From Priapulus caudatus (Eukaryota; Priapulida; Priapulimorpha; Priapulimorphida; Priapulidae): a stretch of DNA of 64,000 bases. Shown in pieces: positions 49,101 to 61,100 of this stretch. The stretch's first letter is position 1, and each line of letters starts with the position of its first letter. Made by a program: the position numbers and the translations under genes. The stretch is from contig NW_014578034.1 in the NCBI RefSeq assembly GCF_000485595.1, positions 24,286 through 88,285 on the forward strand. Direction: 5' to 3'. A model generated the notes under the pieces. It saw only the letters and a program-made list of their open reading frames with translations. It was not told the DNA's origin and did no database searches.

Positions 49101-52100
49101 TTTTTGTAAAGACTAGACTAGACTTAATGACGATACATGAGCCAGCCAGTGAGGATATAGTGGTTGCCAGTGACGATAAGTGGAAGTGCGAGCCGCTTCA
49201 TGAAGCGGACACCTAAGGCACGTCTTAATGTGGCCCTGTTTTGTTTTTCCAGGTAAAAAACCCTTTGATCCGTGTAGGTACGGTAACCCACTTGTGAAAG
49301 TCAATGACCCCACAGAGAGTGTGAGCTGCTGGGCCTCCAATCCTTGCCCACCTCCGTATGAGTGCAACACCGAGGTAGCAGACGCTCCGTCCGTCTGCTG
49401 TCCTCGTGCACCGCAGCCGGGTGACAAGCGACCTAGCCTGTGTGCGATGCCCAGAGATTCAGGACCCTGCAGCGCCGCCATACGCAAGTGGTTCTTCAAC
49501 TCGGAAACGGAAAAATGCGAGCAGTACCTGTATGGAGGTTGCCAGGGCAACGAAAACAGATTCGACGATAAATCTGATTGCGACCAAGTATGCTTTAAGG
49601 AAATGCATTTAATACTACCAGGTGAGTAGATGTTTGTAGAAATACTCGCAACTTTTTTTCTGTAGTAGCTTAAATCAGCTAGTTTGGGCTAATGGCTGTA
49701 ACAAAATTGGTTGTCACTTCAATGAGTACTGTTGTAGCAATGTGGCATATCGGAGAGCTGTGTTGAAATGATATCATGCGCAAGGTTATGTAAAATATAA
49801 TCTCAAGGCTGACAGAACGTGTGTGAAAAAGCAGTACATTCAAACTTCTTTTCGTTAATTAGGACCGCTAAGAGGTAGAAAAGAGCTGGATGTAGGTAAG
49901 ATTTTGTCCAAATTAAATTTCATTAAGAACATCGGCATATATTATTTACAAATCATATTTTAGAAACAATATATCTGTCTTCCCATACCATCCATTCCAT
50001 CCATTCATCTATCCCATCTATTCCATCCACATGTCCATCTGTCCATCTGTCTGTTACGTCCATCCATCCATTTATCCATCTGTCAATCCATCCTTCTACA
50101 CATCCATTCATCTATCTATCCATCCGCCCATCCATCTATCTGTCCCTCCGTATGTCCGTCCATCTATCCATCCATGATGCTATTTATTTATTAATTATCT
50201 ATTATATCATGGTTGTTGATCTGTCTGTACATCGAATATTCATTATTCTATTCACAATATAAAGTAATTGTAAAAGTAAATCAAGATTTTCATTTAAATT
50301 AAATCGTTTAGGAAATTGTACTATGCACGTGTGTACAAAGTTTACTCTGTTATCCTTGTGCAAATTTTATTAATTCGTTTAAAATTCTTTACAATTTATT
50401 AATTTCAGCGAGGCAGGATCCTCGAGGCAGGCCAGGCCCCCGGCCTTGTATCTGCACGGCGGATTACACCCCTGTGTGTGGCGACGATGGAAAAACCTAC
50501 AGTAACCAATGTGCATTGAACTGTGACAAAGACCAAGGAAAGCCAAATCTGAAAGTAGCCCATCCTGGAGCCTGCCAAGGTGGAGACTAGCATTTTCTTT
50601 CTCTTAAACGAGCACTATACTGTTACTTCTTTAGTTCTATTTGTCATATTGAATTAGATATTGGGTCGAGGCATGGAATAAAATTTTTTCTGGATTTCGC
50701 TGTTATCTTTTCTCAAATGGCATATGTATTCTATAGACATTCTGCCTCTGTCGACGAGAGTACAGCCCACAGTGTGGTAGTACGAAAGCAAGCAGGCAAT
50801 GGACACTTTGTCTCGAGATGACAAGATTTCACAATTGGCATTATTTAGTAATTAGCCAGTAGAGATTAACTGTGAAACAACGAGAGTTTGACATGATATG
50901 TGATTTTCATCAATTTCAGAATCCTTATGCATCTGCACCCAAGAGTACAACCCACAGTGTGGTACCGGTGGTAAAACGTATGGTAATCCATGTGAGATGA
51001 ACTGTGCCAAGGCGACTCTAGATTATTCTGGGGAGTGTCGAAGCAGAGGTAATGTTGTATATAATACAGTTCAGTACACGTTGCAGGCTCTGTTGCTTAC
51101 AGTAGCACAGTATCAAGTTTATTTTAAATTAGGTTATCCACCATTGAATTTGCTTTCAATTGGCAATCACTCTATCGGCCTACAATGATTGACAGGCACC
51201 TCTAGCAAAGCTTGGCTTCTGTTTGAAAAGGTTGAATGCCATTTTGACCAGGTATCACAGAAATTCTTCTGTGTATTTTTCAACCAGCCACCCTAATGAC
51301 ACATATATATTTACTTGAAAATACATACTGCTAAGACATACCTTAGAATATATAAGACTACCTTAGAATACAACATAACATGGACACCCTGTGTTACCTT
51401 GGTTGTGTACGTAAGCTCTTTAATTTGCTCCATGTATTACTTCCATTAGGACGTAGCATGGATGTAGAAGGTTTCTTGTCAAATTCTGTCTGTCTGATAA
51501 CATGTTAAATTCTTCTTCATGCCTAATGTTTTTATCACACTAGCTGTATTGTTTCGTTGTAGCTGAGCCATTTAACCCATGCCGAGTTGGAGACCCGATC
51601 CCAGATCCCGCAGCTCCATCGGCCTGTTTGGTAATGCATATGGACTGTGCTCCGTCCTGGCAAGCGAAAATGCACGCAATCCCGTCTCACCGGTGGTATG
51701 GACGTGTCGGCTGGCCAACATACACGACATTGCAGCATGACAGCACGCAACCGGTACGTGCCTAGGAGTCTCATAGCCAACTAGCTTGTGATCGAGACCA
51801 TCTAGTCTCTGAAGAGCAAGGACCACCGTAGGTATGATACGTCAGTATTTATGCGAGATAGTTAGGGTGAATACAATATCGGCAGCTTTAGATATCTTCT
51901 CGAAGGTGAGTTGTTGATATCCGCCGTGAGTACACGTCAATAATACAAAAGCAAATTCGATGTACTTAGGAGGCTCCTGCATGTGTTGATGTATTATGAG
52001 CACGTTTGCTCGCGTGATCCTAATAAAATTACTCGGCTTAGTGTGTTTTGCAGGTACACCGTCCGCTCTCACTCGAGCATGCCCATAACATGCAGGTAGG

Positions 52101-55100
52101 GAATATATCTGTCGTGGCGGATAAGCGATGGCTAAAAATCCTGCACACTATAATCTAGTTTCAGTGAAAACCAGTCACGATGATCACACACCGCTACCTC
52201 TCGAAATCTAGCCCTTGTCTAATTACAAGAGATAGGGAGAAAGTCGCTCCAAATATGCACGGCAGCCTGAAGTGGCTGGTCTCCTTGCGACACGGTGAGG
52301 TGCTTGTTTGCTTCTTTTTGTCTTCACAACTAGCTGTAATCCTCGACGCTTACAATGTTTCATCGGAGTCTGTTCATCGATATATAGCAGACCAACAATG
52401 TGATTAAGTGGTTTGCATTGATTGTAGTTGTGTTCTCTGATGCGTATTTAATTTTTATGCGCTTTTTTGTTATTTGAATTTCTGTCTCCGCTGTTTTATT
52501 GGTTGTCGTTAGGGCATTGTCGCTTAATGCCTGTAAGGCCATTAACATGAAAGAACTTGTGGCTTTCACATGGCTGTGTGCATTTGTGGCACATTCTAGC
52601 ATTATGATCGAAGCTTGCCATGGTTTGACATCACAGAATCACTAAATCAGATACGACGGGGGTACGAGTGGCCGCGGGGCGTGTGTGGTTCTAGAAACGG
52701 GTCTTACGGATACCGCGGGCCAAGACCCGCCAACAGAGCCAAACGCTCCGGATTTGTTGGAAAAACATAAATCATCCTGCCAACCTCCCCTTGGGACGAG
52801 GCTAAGGAAAGAAGTGGGATCAGCGAATGATAGCGCGTGGAGAAATGGCAGGTGTAACACGTAAATGTGGTATTATTAATGTGCTGAAGCAACATAGTGC
52901 TATAAAAAGTCATCCACATTCAGGGAGGTGACCTAGAGACTGCGGATAGAGACAGAACATAACATATTCTGGCAAAAAGGCCTACATTTGTAGGTGATTC
53001 TCGATCGAGAGGAAATTCGAAAGTCTTTGTGGCCGCTGAGCTCTTGTCAGTGTCATCTGTTCACGTGACCGGAGTCTTAGGTGGTAACAGGGCCATTCCA
53101 GGCAAAGGTTCCTTAACTAAACACGACATAGTGAGCATTAGGTCCAGACACAGTTTTGGTCTTAGGTTGGTGACACCTGTAGTCTAATACCTTATCATGT
53201 AATTCCAGCTTTACTTTATATCGTTTTGTAGCGCTCCAAATAATCACATCGTTAATCCAAGGTAGCAATCCAGACACGACATCCTATGATGGTGTCTGTG
53301 AATAGAAAAGGTCAATGATTAGTCTATAAATATCATGAGAAGTTCAATAAATAAGGATGTAAGACTTAGTCTTCTACATATTACTAGCAATACATGTCCT
53401 ATAACTAACAGTTAACACTAGACGAAAGATATTGCTGAACGCATGCATTGAATTATTGAGCCTAAGTTTTAAGCTAGATCAATCTCTACTCTATGGACCT
53501 TTGAGAAGTCCATATGCATAAGATAAGTATAGCTGCGCTGGCTGATTTCTAGTGACGGACGCGACCGGTAAGGTCATTATAAGAGAAGCGACCCCCCGTA
53601 CACTCCAGCTCCCCGCCACTTCCAGCACGACAACCGACAAACTCAATTCCTCATCTGTCATCCGACCTTTGCCCGCTTTCTGTCTGAGGTTAACGAGCAC
53701 TTTCACGCTAGCTTCGTCGCAGTAATTAAGCTAGCATCGCTAAGAGTTGGAGAACCCGATCCTCGAAGATCCCAGCTATCGCTGTTGGGGATTAGGAACT
53801 GCTCGACTCTGGCTAATCCAATCGTTCTCCTCCTGCTCGTCGGATACTTGTTGTCTCTCTCTTGCAATATCACGATAATTGCGGAAGTACAGCGACTACC
53901 AACACAGATAGTGGCAGTGTCCTGCTAGCGCGCTGATCCACGACGCGGTTCACCGCTCCCGATGCAGACACCAGACAGGTAAAAAGCTTATCTGCCTAGA
54001 GAAATAAGCTAGAGCTATTTCCGGAAACTTGGAGACCGTCACGATAATGTAGTTGAGCGAATATTAGGGTGCACGAAGTTACATGAACGTCACGCCTATA
54101 AGAGTGAGTAAATATACGATGACGGTGAGCGCATGTGTGCAAAGGCCGAAATAGGCCTGGTAGAGGGGTACAAGAACTAAGCATATGAGCGATAAAATTC
54201 GATGTATTAAGATGGAGCTCACTCGCAGTACGGTGCTGTGTGTGGCAGTTTGCTCCCGTGATCACTGCGTGGCATAAACACATAATTGCTTATTTTGCAA
54301 GGTACACGGTGCCAGTGGCACCTCAGACCTTACGGATCTTAAGCTCATGTCGCATGACCCTTAGGGACGAATATAGATCGAGCTCGTTGCTCGCCGTTAA
54401 CCCGGATGGGAAAACGTACGGGTGAAACACTCGGCAACGTGAGACGATCGCAGGAAAATGGAAACGAAATGCTCGCGGTATGCAGTACAACGCGGTGCCA
54501 GATGCGTACCACATGACTGATGGCACAGCAAGTGAAGGAAATGGAGCTCACATATGGTGCAATGTCGAGAACACTAGTGTCTGTCAAGCTCTCGCTCGGC
54601 TGAAACGACGCGAGCCTGAGGGCTTGTTTCTTCTTACGTTCTTCAAGCTACTGCTCCTTGACCGCCTCGCTTAACATGTTGTCACTTGTGTTGATCCCGT
54701 GCACATAGCATGGAAATCACAGACACAGGACGATCGTGATTAAGGGTGGTATTCTTCTTGATAGCTAGTATGTTATATCTATGGACGGTGCCGGCTGATT
54801 TTAAGGCTTTTTAATCGCGTTCTTTTGATTATTTAGATTTTCTTCATTTACTGCGGCGCTTTTCCTTTATTTCATAGTTGCTTCGGTTAGTGCAATAGTG
54901 TTGTTCGGTTAAAGCCTGCATCAGGCATCCAAAACTATGAAAGTGGAACTTGTGGGTCACTTTCACACATCGTACTGGTGATGAGGTTGTGTTCACTTCG
55001 TAAGAATGTGTGAGTGATCCAACGTAGGCCATGGTCTGACAGAGTCCGAACTATATCCACTTGCAAATCAAGCTATAACACTTATCAAGTAAGTGTTGAA

Positions 55101-58100
55101 AGACCCGAATATAAGCTGACTGGAAGAAAACTCGCAGGGGGTAACACGTAAGCCATGGTTAGGGTTTTATTAAAATCAGGGCAGGGGCCACGTGTGGTAG
55201 AATAATCACTGGTGAGGCAGTCAACATTTAAGGGTGACATAGATTGACAGACTAAGCATAAGCACGAAATACCCATTAATGCGTAAAGTAATATTATTAG
55301 GATTCCAGTCTCAGGGAAAGTTAAATACTGTGGTGTGTAGCCGTGAGCATTTTACCTGTCATTGACTCACTGTGTCACGGGTGAACTATCTTTTCCCAAT
55401 GCACAGGAATATTTCGAACCGCGATATGCCTATTCGTTCTAACTCAGAAGGCATAGTAGAACGGGACGAGAAGCACATTGGGTACTTTTGGCCCGCTTAA
55501 AAGTCTACGTCTAGCTAGCAGATTTGCTGATGGTTTTCATTGTCAGCGCAGGCACCTAGTAGCAGTTATTTGTGATGTCACTCAGGCTTATCTATGCATT
55601 TGTTCGATTAAAGGCATCAATTATGACTGATACCGATATCGAATGCAGTGTTTGCGCATGAAATAGAGGGAGACTGGATAGTTGTCGAGTTCAGTGATTA
55701 TTGCTAAAGGGCTTTCTATATGTCCTAATTAATACTCTAGGATCATGTGTCTAGCTTAGTTCCTTATTAGAATCCTTCCATGATTAGCATTGTCTCTAGT
55801 CAATGACTAATTGAATAACTCGCATTGCACATGATAACTGCTACGTGTTTACGCTCAGTAAGCATGGGTCACGACTTGAAGTCTTTTACTCGGGCCAAGA
55901 ACTACGATAAGTCCACTATGCAGCTACATTTTGAGGCAGTAGACAGCAAGAATTATTTCTTTGTTATAATTAACTATCAGTAATATGATCTTCTCGTCAT
56001 AACTTGATTGAACATAGTCATCCAGAAATTTAGTAGCGTCATTGTGAGTCCTATATATCTCTAGACCCCATGCCGGAGGTCTGGAAGAATGTCGGAGCGA
56101 TCCCTTTAGAGCGCGCTAGCCCAGATGGGTCATAAGTCCTGTTGCGATCTTAGAACTAGTGCCACATACGTACGCCTCGTGCAATCGATGGCCCTTCTAT
56201 GCATAACGTGGAGTAAGCTGTAGAAAAATTGCTTAATACCGGACTATTGCACTGACTCTCTATGACTGTGCAGATTACTACCCAGCTATCATACTGTGCG
56301 AGCTGTCATTTGATTCCTAATGCTACGGACCAATGTCTATCGGAGCCCCTGCGTGAACGTTGGCATATTATTCACCCATAACTGGCGGCCGTGCTCTGCT
56401 CATTAGGAAAGGATGCGCGTACAAAAGGATGTTTTGGGATGATGCTCCTGTTTTATCTGACCCGTTGAACGACACTAAGTTTATTCGTCTGCGAACAGTA
56501 TGAGCGCATCGTGACTAACGGGACTCGCCTGATGACACCGTTGTACAGGACAAGTCTTCTGGCTGTGGGACTTACGGTCCTAGTAGCCGGATGTATGTGC
56601 AGCCGTCAGATAACGATCACTGTGTTTGTGGGGGCCTGAGAACAGGAACCTGTCCTGAGCTGTTCAGAAAAATAGCATAATATCTCATACGGATCTCAGG
56701 AATTGACAGGAGTAAGGACTAGACCCAAGAGTCTCGATTCGTGTTGTCAATGAATCTCTCTTCCCATACTCATAGTGATCATGGTTATACTAGAATACCA
56801 GTGTTACCGCCTGGTATGATGCCCTCGTGTATGAATTGCGCTCGCAAGCGACCTAACTGCAACGCATTCGGGGCATACGCCCTCGATGCTTTGTTTGTCA
56901 GATTACTAAGTAGCATATAATAATATCCACTTAATCATCAAGACATATAGGAATGTGCATGTAAGAATGAGACGAGCATCTTGTAGCGTAAAGAACTAAG
57001 ACAGATAAACTAGACTTTTAGCTATCTTATCCAAGTGCATATGCGCTTAACTCCTTCTCATTGACGCCTCAGTATTCAGAAGTCCTATCGAAGCTCGCGA
57101 ATCTGTGCTGAATGAAATCACTTAATTTTGGGCGAATCGTGTTCCGATACAAAGGAGTCTGTGGTAATACTCGAATTATGGAGATGCGGCGCTGGTTTTA
57201 GTGTTCTAATGTGTAGAGTGTGCCCAAGTTGTTTATCTGTGCTTACAGGCGAATCTACAATGCAATCCCGCCTTAGTGCACAGTAATCAGCGACGTTATC
57301 ACGGGATATGCTAACTGCACGAATCATGCAGTTGAGCCAGCCGCCAACTGTTCGCTATCGAGTTGTCTAGAGAGACCACGTGCTACGATGCACATCTAGA
57401 CGTGCCTCGCATATCCTAACTTAAGTACGTGCAAAGATACTAAAGAGCTCGGTTTATATAACACGCTGTGTTTTGCGAAAAAGTAGAGCTTCTGGTTAAT
57501 ATCACATGTGAAGTACTGATTAGTAGAGCCCACAGTTTCACGCAGATCTAGGGTTTGAGGCATTGCTTTACTATTAATGAATGTATGGGTGGTATCTAAT
57601 CTATGCCACTATCTGTGTGCTGCTCTGATACACCACTTACTTAATGTGCACTCTAGGGGTTACTTTGATAGCATTTGCTATAGGCGGTGCTCGTAAAAGG
57701 CAGTTAGTCTTTAGCTGTTATAGGAGTGCATCAGGTTGCTTCTTGTAAAGCTCTATAATTGCCACAGTGAGGCCGTTTAAAGCTGCATGTGTGAACGCGC
57801 AGGAAGTTTAGTCGTGATCTCCTCGAGTGATCGCTTGGCGCAGCTTTCAGGCCAGCCGTAACACGGAGTGAGCTAGGGACTGATCATTGCTCTACGTCGC
57901 AACGTCTATGGATACCATCGAGCTGGATAATCCTTCTGCAAATACAGGTCAATTGCAGACACGAAAGAAGCGCGACGTTCACAGTAATGCTGTCTCTATT
58001 ATCAGAAAATCTACCTGCTTATGTTTCAGCTGTATCAGTGGGTGCCTCAATAGTCTGTCTTGTACACGATATTTGTACAACTGATAGCCATTGGAGCACT

Positions 58101-61100
58101 ACGCGCTGATATTATGTCGGGTACACAAGCCAAAGCGTTAGCCGAGAGATATAACAAAATGTGGATGTTAAATTCAAGCCATATGTATAGTCTGAGTACG
58201 ATACAGCAGTACTTGAAGCCTCATGTGGACGGACAGTAGGCACGATCGAGGGATGTATAGCTACTGATTTATCAGCGATAGCGATATAAATATAGAGGAG
58301 TCTGAAAAACTTGTAGACACGATTAGAGAGCAATAAGCCTCTTTTTATAGACTTTATATGAGTCCTACACTAGATTTTACTTTACCATGCTGGTTCTCCA
58401 CGGTGATGGTAAAGAAGATCCGGGTGTAGTTTTCTGTAAATAGTATTAATACGAGAGCATGTAAATTGTTTATTGGGCAGCCTTTTGTTAGTACTGAAGA
58501 GTGCGAACTAGGCGTTAGATATCAAAGTTAAATGTGGGGTAGCGGCGCGTATCGCAACCAGGCTTGCGGTCCTGGGCTCAAGACGTTGCTTAATGATGAA
58601 CGGCGTGGGTGGACAATTCTGAGCATTGATTTCTGCTTGGTCAATTGCTTGGCGCCGCACGATGAAAACCGACTTCTAGTGAAATTGTGGTATTTATAGG
58701 CCTATCTGCATGGGTAATCACGTAGCGCTTGTGCCCCGTTGTAGTATTGACGCAGTTCCCATAGCTTCTGTTGGCCGCTTTAGACTCTATTAGCCGAGCG
58801 CCGTTTAACAGCCAATAGCGCGTCGTTGGAGTCAACATACAGTATCTCCTAGACTCCCAGCTCATCTTTGATCTAGACTATAGCGGCTATGAAAAGCAAA
58901 GTTATTTCCCAGATAAGGCATAAGGCACCTGAGTTGGTCCTTCTATCAAAGTGGATAAGCTTCCTGCAATTACTGGAATTTCCTGGAAAGCAGAGGGTCT
59001 ATAGCTAGCAGCTGTATTGTGCTGGTCCTGGCTACGCGCAATGTCTATCGCCGCTATAGAAATCACTGTAGCAGCACTTCACGGCCGTCACTAGATAGCA
59101 GCGAGGCCAGGCGGAACTGTAAGGTGAGACACGTCGTCGCGGCTTGAGCCATGTAGCGCTGGCCTGTCGAAGCGGGACCCACTAAAAAATAGTTGCAAGG
59201 CCTGCCATTGAGGAGCCGCGTTCATACAACGGGGTTTGCGGCCCTACGACAGTCGCACACTGAAGCGTGCGAACCGCCATGGTAGTGTAAGCCGGCATTC
59301 ATAATAAGACGGGCTCCGCACTGGCAGGAAACGCATATTGCACGCGCGCTTCTACACCGACAAACGTAATATATTGAGTGTTCGCTTATAGGCGGGGCTT
59401 TGCGAGTGCAGCAAGGGCTGGCAAGCCGGTTGAACAGTGGCGGCATCTAGGACGTCGATCCCCGGACCAGTCATCATAGCAATCGCAACGTCGAGTCTTC
59501 CGCGAAGGGGTACCACTTTACCGACTCGAAATCACATGCTGAGTTCTGTTAGCAGCACAGCCTCTCCCGAAACACGATGGCCGAAAGCATAAGTGTGCGA
59601 ATCGTGGAAATGCCGGGAACTGGCAACAGATTCGCTACCACCCTGCTGTCTAAGCAGCATTGGCGGACGCTGCCCAGGAGCCTTAGTTGAATGTCTGCTG
59701 AAGCGCCATCAACTAACGCATAAAGAATTTACAAGGCCAGTTACGAGGAAGACGAGCAGATCTCGACGCCCGAAAGTACGAGCACAACAATTGTATGCTC
59801 ATAGCAGTCGGTCTTTCACGCTGAGATTACGGCAGCGGGCCCGAACAGCAGGATGAGCACGGGCCCAAGACTCCGTAACCGACATGCTGCTGGCCGAAGT
59901 GAGCCACAAAAATTTATAACACCGAACCCCCAGTAGCGGCCGCTGAGGGCGAGGCAGAGAGTACCCTTTCAGTCTGTCGTAACTATTACGAATTTCAAGC
60001 ACTTTCGCAGCCACTGTGCCCCCTTGCACGTTCAGCCGAAACTTTTGATAAGTTAGTCGGAATGTTGCGCGCCCATTGCGCGTGCGGATGCCGATGTTTT
60101 CTATACCACTATTCCCCGCTACTATGCCATCAAATTCGGCCTCCACTAATTCGAAATTACTGGTCCGACGCCATGCGTCGAAAATTATCTTGAAGAGGTT
60201 ATTTAGCATTGGTGGGTGCCCTGCCCGCTCGCCATTAGTCCAAGTAATTTAAGCGTGAATGGCTTCCTAATTTAATGTAACAAGATATTTTTGTTGTTGG
60301 TCGCTGCAGCCCGGCGTATATACGCCGTGCCGTACCGGGAGGAAACGCGCCAGTAAGGACGCCAGCCCGACGCCCTGTTTGCAGCCAACCACATATGCTC
60401 ATATTCGCTGTTGGGACTGCTAAGGAAATTTGCGCTGTATCCTCGCCATGGCTGTGGCGATCATTGCCATGAGCCTCGCTCACGGTGGATACTACCCGTA
60501 CCGATCGCTTAATACAGACATTGCAGAAATAGAACTAGTAATAGGTCATGTCTCCTGAGTTTTTCAATCAGCGCTGTATGTTGTCACCAGAGACGACTTG
60601 CCTTCAAGACTCTGTGTTTGTACAGGCTTTTTTTAAAAAGCAATGAAATAGCCTGCCGAGTACGACCCGACAGTGGGCGGACGTTAGCCACGTGGCGGTG
60701 CTGTAATGGTGTGACACTAACAAGCAAGTTTCTTTATAGCAGTGCAATCACTGGGTGGTGAGCTGAACTGTGGGTGGCCAGAGGTAGAATAAAAACCAAA
60801 GATTGTTGACCCCGACCAGATTGCCACGTGGGCCCGTGTCGGAGAACATAAGAGAGGATAGAGGATAACAATGGAAATAGACAAGAACACGAAGGGACCA
60901 CATCTTACAGAGAGGAGACGAGAAATATAATATAGAAAAAATAAAAATCATGTGTCGGGTACAATTATGTACTGATTCTATAGCGCCCCATATTGGTAGG
61001 CAGCGGTGACGGCTGCTGCTACTTTATAAGTAACATGTTTTCACTTATTTTTTAGCTGAACCATTTAATCCATGCCGTGTTGAGACCCGATACCTAGATC

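Noticed and set aside
59799-60209. 136-codon minus-strand frame in the suspect region
   Set aside because: No recognisable motif, and it sits in sequence I believe to be error-rich.
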